From Planctomycetota bacterium (GTDB taxonomy: Bacteria; Planctomycetota; Planctomycetia; Pirellulales; PLA5), in contig JAJDEG010000123.1 of NCBI GenBank assembly GCA_029259895.1, positions 1-52,027 on the forward strand: a stretch of 52,027 nucleotides of DNA, in the 5' to 3' direction. Below the pieces are notes generated by a model. It ran no database searches, was not told the origin of the DNA, and saw only the letters and a list, made by a program, of their open reading frames with translations. Positions 38,281-47,368 of the stretch are shown here, piece by piece (position 1 is the first letter of the stretch; each line of letters begins with the position of its first letter). Made by a program: the position numbers and the translations under genes.

Positions 38281-39744
38281 ATGGCGATGAGTTACCCCAA
38301 GATCGCACAGTTTAAGGACGTGGCGGCATTTCGCGCGCGGCTGGACGAGCTTGGCTTGTCGATGCCCGTCGACGACGCGGCACAGTCGGCCGCGGAGGGT
38401 TCGCCGCTGGCCGCGCCGCTGTCGGTTGGTTCATCGCTCTGCGGCAGTTCATTCCGCGTGGGCAATCGCTGGTGCATTCATCCGATGGAGGGTTGGGATG
38501 CGAATCGCGATGGTTCGCCGTCGGAATTCACGCTGCGGCGTTGGCGAAATTTTGGGGCCAGCGGAGCCAAGCTCATCTGGGGCGGCGAAGCGGCTGCCGT
38601 GCAGCACGACGGAAGAGCGAATCCGCGGCAGACGCTGGCAACGGAAGAGAACTCTCGCGGGCTGGCTCAATTGCGCGAAACACTGGTCGACGAACATGCA
38701 GCGCGGTTCGGCGATACGACGGATCTGCTCGTGGGCCTGCAATTGACGCATAGCGGTCGATATTCTCGGCCGGACGGACCGCCGGCTCCACGAATCGCAT
38801 ATCACCACCCGTTGCTCGACGTGAAGATGGGCATCGATCCGCGCGACGCGAACGCCGTGTGGTCCGACGACGACTTGGAACGCCTAGTCGACCGATACGT
38901 TGCCGCGGCCGTGTTGGCCGAGCAAGCGGGGTATCAATTCGTCGACGTGAAGGCGTGCCACGGTTATCTGTTGCATGAGTTTCTGAGCGCGCGGCGAAGG
39001 CCGGGAAGATTCGGCGGCGACTTCGCGGGACGGACGCGATTGATGACGACGATTATCGAGCGAATTCGCGACGAACTGCCGCGGCTACTGATCGGCGTGC
39101 GGCTGAGCGTATTCGACACGGCGCCGTTCGCGACGAGTCGCGACGTAGGGCGGCCAATGCCGTTTGTTGAGCTGTTGCCCTACGACTGCGGCTTCGGCGT
39201 CGATGCGAACGATCCGCTGACGATGGATTTGACGGAGCCGATTGCGCTGCTCGTGAAATTAAGAGAGCTAGGCGTGGCAATGGTCAATCTTTCGGCCGGC
39301 AGCCCGTACTACAATCCACACGTGCAGCGGCCGGCGATCTTTCCGCCGAGCGACGGCTATCGGCCGCCGGAAGACCCGTTGGTCGGTGTGGCGCGGCAGA
39401 TCGACGCGGCCCGGAGATGCAAGGAGGCCGTAAGCGATTTGCCGATGGTCGGCACGGGCTACACGTATCTGCAGGAATATCTGCCGCACGTGGCCCAGGC
39501 CGCGGTGCGGGCAGGTTGGATCGACAGCGTTGGACTGGGCCGCATGGTCCTATCGTATCCGCGATTACCGGCCGACGTACTGTCGGGCAGCGCAACGACG
39601 CGCAAGCTCGTGTGCCGCACATTCAGCGATTGCACGACCGCGCCGCGCAACGGAATCGTCTCGGGCTGTTACCCGCTCGATGCTTTTTACAAGCGCTTGC
39701 CAGAGGCCGAGACGCTACGGCGCGCGAAGCAGAGCGATACTTGA
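38281..39744 (+). CDS. NADH:flavin oxidoreductase (old yellow enzyme family)
   Basis: This 487-residue FMN-dependent TIM-barrel oxidoreductase begins at ATG 38281; the ORF-track start at 38248 adds eleven residues, and a further ATG lies two codons inside. Family features are HPMEGWDANRDG with the substrate-side loop, GASGAKLIWGGEA, QLTHSGRYSRP with the active-site His, FVDVKACHGYLLHEFLS, and GRMVLSYPRLPAD near the end, where the phosphate of FMN binds. A Cys-rich tail (VCRTFSDCTTAPRNG-VSGC) resembles the 2,4-dienoyl-CoA reductase iron-sulfur region but too few Cys fit. The substrate is unknown. Confidence 0.85.
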   Translation: MAMSYPKIAQFKDVAAFRARLDELGLSMPVDDAAQSAAEGSPLAAPLSVGSSLCGSSFRVGNRWCIHPMEGWDANRDGSPSEFTLRRWRNFGASGAKLIWGGEAAAVQHDGRANPRQTLATEENSRGLAQLRETLVDEHAARFGDTTDLLVGLQLTHSGRYSRPDGPPAPRIAYHHPLLDVKMGIDPRDANAVWSDDDLERLVDRYVAAAVLAEQAGYQFVDVKACHGYLLHEFLSARRRPGRFGGDFAGRTRLMTTIIERIRDELPRLLIGVRLSVFDTAPFATSRDVGRPMPFVELLPYDCGFGVDANDPLTMDLTEPIALLVKLRELGVAMVNLSAGSPYYNPHVQRPAIFPPSDGYRPPEDPLVGVARQIDAARRCKEAVSDLPMVGTGYTYLQEYLPHVAQAAVRAGWIDSVGLGRMVLSYPRLPADVLSGSATTRKLVCRTFSDCTTAPRNGIVSGCYPLDAFYKRLPEAETLRRAKQSDT

Positions 39745-39830
39745 TTGCGCCGCTTGATTGCGCCGCTGCGTTGTCGGCTCTACCGACAAATTCACGAAGG
39801 AGCACGACGTACGAATTCACTGCATGGACG

Positions 39831-42800
39831 TTACCACCCGCGGCGGCGGGCGCGAAGTTTGGTCGAAAGCGGCACATCGTCGGCGTTGGATGCCGAAGCG
39901 TGGAGTGCATCGTGCGTCAACACGACATCGAGGGCCGCGCGATGAATTGCTCGTGGACGGCGCGAGGCCGTTATCGCGTCGCGGCTTACGGCGCGGGTGA
40001 CGACCGCGCTGGCGGCGGCCGAGGCCGGTGCCGGGGCGACGTTGCGGCCAAAGTTACGCACGAGGACGACCACATCGGCGCGATTGATAGCGCCGTCGCC
40101 GTTGGCGTCGCCTTGGGCAAGCGTCGCGCCGCTGGCCGTGCCTAGGTGACTTTGCAGGATCGCCACATCGACAAGATCGACGCGGAGATCGGAATTGAAA
40201 TCGCCGGGCAGGCGATCGACCGTGCCGGGCGAGCCGCCCGTTGCATAGCTGGGCCGCCAATTCGTCGAGCTGTCCCAGGCATCGAGCGCCGCTAACTCGT
40301 CGACGACAACCAACGACGGGCCGCTGCCGTCGGTCGTGGGATGCCATGCGTCGTCGTAGGTGAAGGCCTGAATCATGCCGCCGCCGGCGTCGAGCAGGGC
40401 GATTCGCTCACCACCGTTGCTAAGGCGGTAATTCTCCGGCGTGCCGCCGTACTGTCCGGCGACGTTTACGGCCGTGCCGTTGCGCAGTTCAAACGCCGTG
40501 AGATTCTGGGCAACGACAATTCGTTCCTGCGGCGCGAGATCGACGTCGCCAAACGTGAATTCGATGCCGTCGGCGAAACGAACGCCGGCGAGATTAACCG
40601 TCACCGTGTTGCTGGTGTTGACCAGTTCGAGGAATTCGAAGTCGTCGCGGTCGAGAACGCCGGCGTCGATTTCCGCTTGCGTGCGTGCGGCCGGATTGTA
40701 GTGGAGTTCGCTGATGCGGAGCGGCGACTGCACGGTGAAAAATGCATCGGTCAGCGCGCTCCACTGGCCGGCAGAAAAAGTTCTCGCCCGCACCGTGGCG
40801 CTGTCGGCAAGTGGTATCGGTCCGCTATACGGCAAGGCGGTCGGCGAAATCGCGGCGTCAGGCAAGTCGCCGGCGATGAGTGCCGCTGAGAGCAGAAAGT
40901 CCGAGCTGGTGATTGCTACGTTGAGGCCGTGGATTGCGAGAATATTCGTGCCGACCTGCAGCGCCGCAAGAAACGCCGAGACATTGAAATTGGCCGGATT
41001 CACAGCGTCGGTGTCGCTATGAGAGGTGCTCGATAACGCATTCCAAGCAGGCGTGCCAGGGTCGGCATTGGCGCGGGCGATTTCTTGACCATTGAGATAC
41101 GCCACGAAACCGTCATCGTAGCGGACATTCAGTGACATGAAGTCGAACGCGGCCAGATCGCCGGCGTCGACGCTGAACGGGATGCGGACGAAGACCGACG
41201 TGTTGACGTCGTTCATCGCGGTGCCGAGATCGAGCGACGGCGAAATGAACGGAACGTAAGTGGCGTTTTCGTCGTAGCCCAATCCGCCCGTGCCGGCGAG
41301 CCAACTGGTGACGTCGAACGGTTCGTTGGCCGGCGTGCCCTTCCAAGAATCGCCGAGCAGGTTGCCGCCGTTGAGCGCCGTGGGAACGAGAACGTTTTTG
41401 GCGGCCGCTTCGGCGACGAGCGACGTGGCCATGGTCGGCGCCGGGACGCTCGGATCGCTGCCGTCGGTCGTGTAATAGATCGTGTTGCCCGGCAGCGGGT
41501 CGGGATCGGCGATCGTCAGTTCGTAGCCCGCCGCGACGGAACCGCCGTGCTGTCCGTAGACCGGCGCAGCGACGCTCGGATAGAGACCGTCGGCGATGAA
41601 GCGCTGTAGGGTGAGGGTGTGACTTTGCGGAAAGTAGTTATCGCGAACGTTGTCGCGTTCGGCGCGCCAGTGGTCGACGGTCATTGTGGGAATGACGACC
41701 GAAGGCTGGCCGGAGTCGACGGTGATGACTTCGCCTTCACGGGCGTCGCCCCAGCGGGCCGATTCGGCGATCATCGCGGATTCGATGACGTTGGCCCATT
41801 GCATCCAAAGGGCCTGATTCGCCTCGGTCGACAGCGCGCCGCCATTGAACATGTGCTTTTGCACGCGGTCGCCGAAGTGGGCGCGGAATGCAGCGCTATT
41901 GCGAAGCTCGCTGAATAGTTCGGCCGGGGAATTGGCGTTCGCCGCGTCGGTGCGATCGCGATAGCGGCCGTCGAGGACGATCTCCTGATCCCAAACGTGG
42001 AATTTGAACCCGGCGGAATCGGCCGTGCGGCTGCGGGCGGCGTACCAGTTGTGATGCGGCCAGTCTTCCGCGCCCCCGTAGAGGTGCAGCATCATGTAGT
42101 CGGAAAAATTGTCCATGTCGAGCAGCACGGGAAACGCCGCATTGCGCGAGCCGTCCGGGTTGTTGCCTTGAAGCTGCTGATAGATGGCGTCGGGATTGGG
42201 GCCGGTGAGCTGATTGGCCAGGGCGAACATCTGGTCCCAGGCCGTGCGGTTGCCAGCGAACAGTTCGTTGAAGTCCTTGATGACGTCGTAGTCGTCGCGG
42301 TCGCCGCCGAGATACTCGGCCTGAAAGGCTTCGTCGGGGCGCTCGGCCGGGTTGTACAGGCCCCAGTACAGCCCGTTGATGTAGAGATGGACGTACGTGT
42401 TGTGGGCCGAAGGGCCGCCCATCGCCAGTTGCGTTTCGCGCATCCAGACGTCGCGGAGGTACATCGAATCGAGCGGCGAATAGCGGCCGGTTTGCGTGCG
42501 CGTGGCGTAGCCGTCGGTAAAAAAGGCGCGGAGCACGACCGTGTTGATGTTGTCCGAGGCGTCGTCGCCGAAAAGCGGAAAGTTAAGCGTGTTCGGCCCG
42601 GCAAAGTCTTCGCTGAAGATGAGACGGAAGCTGTGTTTCTTCTGCCGAACGTTGTCGCGGCTCGCTCCACCGTGGATTTGCACGCCAGCGTTGTATTGAA
42701 ACTGGTCGCCAGTCGCCGGGTCGTAGTACTCGATCGAGCCGGCTCGACGCCAGGCGCTACCCCGCGTGTTGGAATTCGGATAGATGCCGTTGCCTTGATT

Positions 42801-45449
42801 CCACAAGTCGGCCGGGTCCATGACGATCGACATCGTCGGAATCGACATCAGCGATTGGCGGATGCCGACGTCGGTGTTGGCCGGATTGAAGTCGTCCCAT
42901 TGGGCGACAACCTCGGAGTCCATGGCGAAATCGGCGCTAGCGCCGGCTTGCCAAATGGCGGGATACGAACGAGGCGTGAGCGTGGGGGCTTCGCCTTGCG
43001 AGAAGCCGACGCTGTCGAGAAACGTCCGCGTCGCGCTATTGTTGGGGGCGACATCGTCGAGGTAGACCCGAACGACGCCGGAACCGTCGGCGACGGCCTC
43101 TCCGACGAGGCCGTTGTAGAGGATGCGGTCGCCGGAAACCTGGCCGGTGAAGTAGGCGTTGTCGGACGTGAACTGCGTGAGCGCGGCCGGCGAAAGGCCC
43201 GCGCGTACCGTCCACACGTTGGCGGCGTCGGAGTCCCAGAAATTTGCGAAGACGTTGTACGATTCGCCCGGCGTAAGGCCGTCTATCGCAACAGTGATCA
43301 TCGGCACGCCATCGGGCGCGCCGGCGGTGGCCGATTGCCAGGCCGTGGTAAACGTGCCGAAGGGCGTGCCAGAAGTGGCCACGCGCGGCACCCAAAGGTT
43401 CGTCGACGCGCCGTTGACGGTCGGCAACGCCCAATCGGCCGCTCCGCTAATCGTGCCGACGGTGTTGGCGTTCGATATTTCGACGTAATTGACTCCGCTT
43501 TCGGCCTGACGAATCACGTGATCGAGGAACAGATAGGTCTGCGTGTCGACGTCGGTCGGGCGGAAGTCGTTTTTGTAGCCGGCAGCGCGGAGCGTGGTCG
43601 TCGTGTTGATACGCACCGGGCCGGAGTAGAGCACCGCGGCAGGATTCGTTGCAACGGGCACGCTGCCATCGAGCGTGTAGTAGATGTTCGCACCGACTGT
43701 CAGCGTGGCGATCGTCACGTCGAACGGTGCGTCGTAAAAGCCGCGGTCGCGGCTGAACGTGGTGTCTTCGACAAAGCCGAACACGCCTTCGCCATTGGGG
43801 CCGCCCGGTGTGGCGGTTTCGAAGTACTGGCCGACACCGCCGCCGGAAAGCGCCGTGCCGATCAGTTCCGGCAGGATGACGAAGTCTTCGTCGGCCGACG
43901 TCGAATTCAGGCCGTGAAAGGCCAGCACATTCGCGCCGTCGGGGACGAGCAGATTTCGATGGGCCGAAAGGTCGATCGTTTCGTAGGACGTTGTCTCAGG
44001 GACGCTACGCTCGACCGTCGAGGCCGCGTTGAAAGCCGGCGCAACGCCGGCGGCAGTAGGCGCGTTGCGGCGGGTGACTTCTTGGCCGTTAAGGTAGGCG
44101 ACGAACCCAGCGTCGTATTTCACACGCATCGTCAGCGCGTCGTAAGTCGCCCCGGCGGGAACGTCGAACGGCACGCGAACGTAGGCCGACGCATTGACGC
44201 CCGACATCTGCGGACCGACATTCGTCGCCACCAGCCCCCCGATGCCGGCTAGTTCGACGCTCAGGGCGTTGAGGAACACGCCGTGGGACGTACCGCCATT
44301 ACGTACGCCGCGGAGGATCAACTCGCCGCCTGGCGACGCAATCAGATCGGCGGCCATCGTGTCGTCGCCGTCGCTCGTCGGAACGGCGTTGCCGTCGAAC
44401 GTGTAACTCTGTTCGATGACGACGGGCGTGCCGCTGGCGATTTCGGTCCAATCCGAGACGCGCGCGTTGACGCTGCTATTGTCGTACGACCACAGCGTGA
44501 CGCGATACGGCGTGCCGGGCGTAAGGCCCTGGAGGCGGACTTGCAACTCCGCACCGTCGAACGTGCCGTTGGCGAAGACGAAATCGTCGTAAATCTGCGC
44601 CGTGGTTAGCGCACCGGAATTGGTCGGTACGGCGCGGTCGCGGTCGTCGAGCGTCGCGCCGCCGAGCGTGGAGAGTGATACCGTGATGCCGCCGAACGAT
44701 TGGCCGTTTTGATTGATCGTCATGCCGGTGAATCCGGCTTGTGTATCGGCCGCGCCATCCCCGGACGTGCGCGCGTTGAAGTCCAAGGCCAGGACAGATG
44801 ATCCGCCGCCTGGCGCATAGCCGACGCCGGTCGGGCCGGACGTCCACGAACCGTCCGGGACGTAGCCGGCATCGGTCCACGTTTGGCCGAGACTGGCGTT
44901 GGGCGGAACGAGCACGCTGGCGTTCGCGCCGGGGCCGATCAGCGTCGCGGCTTGGCCGAGACCGTACGAGACGTCCTCGAATTGGCGCGGATAATTCGTA
45001 CCGGCGGGACCGAAGCTGGAAACGATCGTCGCTCCGTCCGGTTGAACGAGCGCGACGTATTCGCCCGTGCGGGTCAACTCGAAGTTTGTATGCAGTTCCA
45101 CCGCCGGATCGGGGCAATCGACGCCGGGCACGTTACAGCCCGAGGCGAAGACGACGAGAAATTCCCCGGCCGGAAGATTCGTGCTGGGAAACGTCCACTT
45201 CGCCAAATTGGCGGCGTTGTCGGTGAGATGCCAACCAGCCAAGTCGATGGCCTCGTCGCCAGCATTGAAGATTTCGATCCAATCGCGAAACGCGCCGGTC
45301 GAATCGGCCAACGTCGAGCCGTTGCTGGCCATGAACTCGCTAATGACCGGTGCGGCGGCCAGCATCTGACGCTGTTCGAGCGTTTCTGGCGACGCGAGAC
45401 GGTGGCGACGAAAGGATCGGGAAACGCGGCGGGCTCTTACCTGCGGCAT
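39831..45449 (-). CDS. Giant surface protein: LTD, CotH-like and dockerin domains
   Basis: This 1872-residue exported protein starts with a basic stretch and LASPETLEQRQMLAAA, a Planctomycetes N-terminal secretion signature. In order: a lamin-tail domain (about 35-130, ISEFMASNG-WIEIFNAGDEAIDLAGW), jelly-roll-like carbohydrate-binding modules (about 180-560), a chitobiase-type repeat (YYTLDGSVPVATN), a CotH-like kinase region (about 960-1260, with FKFHVWDQE), a second chitobiase-type unit and beta-domain, a second LTD (ISELHYNPAA), then a dockerin (GDFNSDLRVDLVDVAIL and GDANGDGAINRADVVVL). Planctomycetes encode many such proteins; they may bind polysaccharides or matrix. I take ATG 45449 with GGAAACAA before it; 45485 is the other option. 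Confidence 0.88.
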   Translation of the reverse strand: MPQVRARRVSRSFRRHRLASPETLEQRQMLAAAPVISEFMASNGSTLADSTGAFRDWIEIFNAGDEAIDLAGWHLTDNAANLAKWTFPSTNLPAGEFLVVFASGCNVPGVDCPDPAVELHTNFELTRTGEYVALVQPDGATIVSSFGPAGTNYPRQFEDVSYGLGQAATLIGPGANASVLVPPNASLGQTWTDAGYVPDGSWTSGPTGVGYAPGGGSSVLALDFNARTSGDGAADTQAGFTGMTINQNGQSFGGITVSLSTLGGATLDDRDRAVPTNSGALTTAQIYDDFVFANGTFDGAELQVRLQGLTPGTPYRVTLWSYDNSSVNARVSDWTEIASGTPVVIEQSYTFDGNAVPTSDGDDTMAADLIASPGGELILRGVRNGGTSHGVFLNALSVELAGIGGLVATNVGPQMSGVNASAYVRVPFDVPAGATYDALTMRVKYDAGFVAYLNGQEVTRRNAPTAAGVAPAFNAASTVERSVPETTSYETIDLSAHRNLLVPDGANVLAFHGLNSTSADEDFVILPELIGTALSGGGVGQYFETATPGGPNGEGVFGFVEDTTFSRDRGFYDAPFDVTIATLTVGANIYYTLDGSVPVATNPAAVLYSGPVRINTTTTLRAAGYKNDFRPTDVDTQTYLFLDHVIRQAESGVNYVEISNANTVGTISGAADWALPTVNGASTNLWVPRVATSGTPFGTFTTAWQSATAGAPDGVPMITVAIDGLTPGESYNVFANFWDSDAANVWTVRAGLSPAALTQFTSDNAYFTGQVSGDRILYNGLVGEAVADGSGVVRVYLDDVAPNNSATRTFLDSVGFSQGEAPTLTPRSYPAIWQAGASADFAMDSEVVAQWDDFNPANTDVGIRQSLMSIPTMSIVMDPADLWNQGNGIYPNSNTRGSAWRRAGSIEYYDPATGDQFQYNAGVQIHGGASRDNVRQKKHSFRLIFSEDFAGPNTLNFPLFGDDASDNINTVVLRAFFTDGYATRTQTGRYSPLDSMYLRDVWMRETQLAMGGPSAHNTYVHLYINGLYWGLYNPAERPDEAFQAEYLGGDRDDYDVIKDFNELFAGNRTAWDQMFALANQLTGPNPDAIYQQLQGNNPDGSRNAAFPVLLDMDNFSDYMMLHLYGGAEDWPHHNWYAARSRTADSAGFKFHVWDQEIVLDGRYRDRTDAANANSPAELFSELRNSAAFRAHFGDRVQKHMFNGGALSTEANQALWMQWANVIESAMIAESARWGDAREGEVITVDSGQPSVVIPTMTVDHWRAERDNVRDNYFPQSHTLTLQRFIADGLYPSVAAPVYGQHGGSVAAGYELTIADPDPLPGNTIYYTTDGSDPSVPAPTMATSLVAEAAAKNVLVPTALNGGNLLGDSWKGTPANEPFDVTSWLAGTGGLGYDENATYVPFISPSLDLGTAMNDVNTSVFVRIPFSVDAGDLAAFDFMSLNVRYDDGFVAYLNGQEIARANADPGTPAWNALSSTSHSDTDAVNPANFNVSAFLAALQVGTNILAIHGLNVAITSSDFLLSAALIAGDLPDAAISPTALPYSGPIPLADSATVRARTFSAGQWSALTDAFFTVQSPLRISELHYNPAARTQAEIDAGVLDRDDFEFLELVNTSNTVTVNLAGVRFADGIEFTFGDVDLAPQERIVVAQNLTAFELRNGTAVNVAGQYGGTPENYRLSNGGERIALLDAGGGMIQAFTYDDAWHPTTDGSGPSLVVVDELAALDAWDSSTNWRPSYATGGSPGTVDRLPGDFNSDLRVDLVDVAILQSHLGTASGATLAQGDANGDGAINRADVVVLVRNFGRNVAPAPASAAASAVVTRAVSRDAITASRRPRAIHRAALDVVLTHDALHASASNADDVPLSTKLRARRRGW

Positions 45450-45500
45450 GTTTGTTTCCAATGAGATGAGGTTAGGCGGTTGCACGTGCCGACAATCGAG

Positions 45501-45532
45501 CGGCTAGGCTCACTTCGCTTTGCCTAGCCGCC
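45501..45532 (-). promoter_or_regulatory. Perfect 10-bp hairpin in the leader
   Basis: GCGGCTAGGC and GCCTAGCCGC surround a 12-nt loop, 52 bp upstream of the giant protein start on its transcribed strand. Confidence 0.55.
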
Positions 45533-45569
45533 AACGAACGGAATGAGAACGCACGTTTTCGGAAAACGA

Positions 45570-45599
45570 AAAAACGCGCCGAGCGGGTTGCCGGCGCGC
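45570..45599 (-). terminator. Terminator-like hairpin in the leader of the giant protein gene
   Basis: On the minus strand CGCGCCG - ten bases - CGGCGCG is followed by TTTTTT. No minus-strand gene lies upstream, so this may be an attenuator for the giant protein gene or the end of a small RNA. Confidence 0.65.
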
Positions 45600-45922
45600 T
45601 GATGACTAGGGTAGTCGCCGGCGATATCGGGCACGAAGAAAATGAAATTCGCCTGCACACGACACGGGCGCCGGATTTGCCGATTCATTATCCTTCTGCG
45701 CGCTGGCGAAGGCAAGTTATTTTTCTCGAAAAATGAAAACGCGACGGTGGTCGATCATTGTTGACTATAGTAGCCTCTTAGATACTCGATCGGCCACCGA
45801 TCGTCAGATGCCGTCGCCGCACCGCGAATCGGTCGAGTCCAACCCATCGCCGCCGTCAGTGCAATTGCGACGGCAGGCGATTAGCACACTCCCGCCACTC
45901 ACCTAACCGAAGGGCAATTCCG

Positions 45923-47245
45923 ATGTCCACCTCCCGCCAAAATCGCCGCACATTTCTCAAGACCACGGCCGCCGTCGCCGGTGCATCCGCCGTGACGCCC
46001 TACTTCTTCAGCGGAGAGAAACCGCTGGCCGCCGAATTCGCCGCCAAGAACGACCGGCCGCTCGTCGGCCAAATTGGCTGCGGCGGACAGGGCAACGGCA
46101 TCACCAACCGGGCAAAGCGGTACGGCGACATCGTGGCCGTGTGCGACGTCGACGCCCATCGCGCCGAGCAAGCCAAGGCCAAACAGGGCGGCGGCAAGGC
46201 GGAGATCTTCGACGACTACCGCAAGCTGCTCGACCGCAAGGACATCGAAGTCGTCACGATCGGCACGCCGGATCATTGGCACACGCGGATCGCCATCGCG
46301 GCGATGAAGGCCGGCAAGGACGTGTATTGCGAAAAGCCGCTCACGCTGACCATCGACGAAGGGAAGCTGATCTGCAAGGTCGTGAAGGAAACCGGCAAGG
46401 TGTTTCAGGTCGGCACGCAGCAGCGGAGCGACGGCTCGCGGTTTCTCACGGCGATCGCGCTGGCCCACCAAGGGCGGCTCGGCAATATCAAAACCGTGAG
46501 TTGCTCGATCGGCGGCGCGCCGTCGAGCGGCCCGCTAAAGAAGGAAACGCCGCCGGATCATTTGAACTGGGAGCAGTGGCTCGGGCAGGCCCCGCTGGTC
46601 GATTACATTCCGCGGCGGTGCCACTACGAGTTCCGCTGGTGGTACGAATACTCCGGCGGCAAGATGACCGACTGGGGCGCACACCACGTCGACATCGCCA
46701 CGTGGCTGATCGGCGCGGACGATACCGGCCCGATCTCGGTCGGAGGAACGGCGACGCATCCGGTCCCCTTCGAGAACGGTCATCCGACGCTCGACAACCA
46801 GTACAACACGGCGAACAAGTTCAATGTGTCGTGCAAGTATAAGAGCGGCGTCGAAGTGATTATTCGCGACGACATGGACAACGGATTACTGATCGAAGGG
46901 GACAAGGGACGCATTTTCGTGAGCCGCGGAGCGCTCAAGGGCAAGCCGGTCGAAGACCTGAAGGACAATCCGCTGCCCGAGGATGCAATCATCAAAGTCT
47001 ACAAAGGCAAGAAGCCGGGCGATCACATGGGTAACTTCTTCGATTGCCTCAAGACGCGCGAGCAGCCGATCTCGGACGTGTTCACGCACCACCGGGCGAT
47101 GACGACGTGCCACCTGGCGAACATCGCCATTCGCCTCGGCAGGGCGCTGAAGTGGAATCCCGATACCGAGCAGATCGAAGGTGACTCCGAAGCGAACGCA
47201 ATGCAGAACCGCGAACAGCGCAAGGGCTACGAGATCGAGGCCTGA
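45923..47245 (+). CDS. Tat-exported Gfo/Idh/MocA-family oxidoreductase
   Basis: This 440-residue protein begins with a Tat signal RRTFLKTTAAVAGASAV. The Rossmann domain follows (GQIGCGGQGNG, VCDVDAHRAEQ), then VTIGTPDHWHTRIA and the EKPL motif (residue about 140), the usual Lys of the Gfo/Idh/MocA family. The C-terminal half has MTDWGAHHVDIATWLIG. The signal peptide and the fact that Tat carries folded, cofactor-loaded enzymes agree. Planctomycetes have dozens of these, probably for sugar derivatives; the substrate is unknown. Confidence 0.94.
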   Translation: MSTSRQNRRTFLKTTAAVAGASAVTPYFFSGEKPLAAEFAAKNDRPLVGQIGCGGQGNGITNRAKRYGDIVAVCDVDAHRAEQAKAKQGGGKAEIFDDYRKLLDRKDIEVVTIGTPDHWHTRIAIAAMKAGKDVYCEKPLTLTIDEGKLICKVVKETGKVFQVGTQQRSDGSRFLTAIALAHQGRLGNIKTVSCSIGGAPSSGPLKKETPPDHLNWEQWLGQAPLVDYIPRRCHYEFRWWYEYSGGKMTDWGAHHVDIATWLIGADDTGPISVGGTATHPVPFENGHPTLDNQYNTANKFNVSCKYKSGVEVIIRDDMDNGLLIEGDKGRIFVSRGALKGKPVEDLKDNPLPEDAIIKVYKGKKPGDHMGNFFDCLKTREQPISDVFTHHRAMTTCHLANIAIRLGRALKWNPDTEQIEGDSEANAMQNREQRKGYEIEA

Positions 47246-47282
47246 TCGCTCGGCGAACGAAATCCATTTCCAGCTTGACTTT

Positions 47283-47327
47283 GGGGCGGCGTCGGACCAG
47301 ATTGGTTCCGGCCCGCCCCTTTATTCT
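47283..47327 (+). terminator. Possible terminator after the Gfo/Idh/MocA gene
   Basis: GGGGCGG...GGACC-AGATT-GGTTCC...CCGCCCC forms a compound hairpin with a bulge, followed by TTTATTC. It sits 38 bp after the stop. Confidence 0.6.
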
Positions 47328-47368
47328 TGCCCGCCGCATCGCCGCGGTTCACTCCAGGAATCTCCGCC

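Larger units (their letters stand above)
45450..45922. other. Divergent intergenic region / leader of the giant protein gene
   Basis: 473 bp holding a terminator-like hairpin and a 10-bp hairpin on the minus strand, about 50-150 bp before the giant gene. The plus-strand oxidoreductase at 45923 is preceded by no clear promoter. Confidence 0.5.

Noticed and set aside
41997-44252. 751-residue plus-strand ORF
   Set aside because: Antisense to the LTD/CotH gene, Arg/Val/Gly-rich, typical shadow of a high-GC gene.
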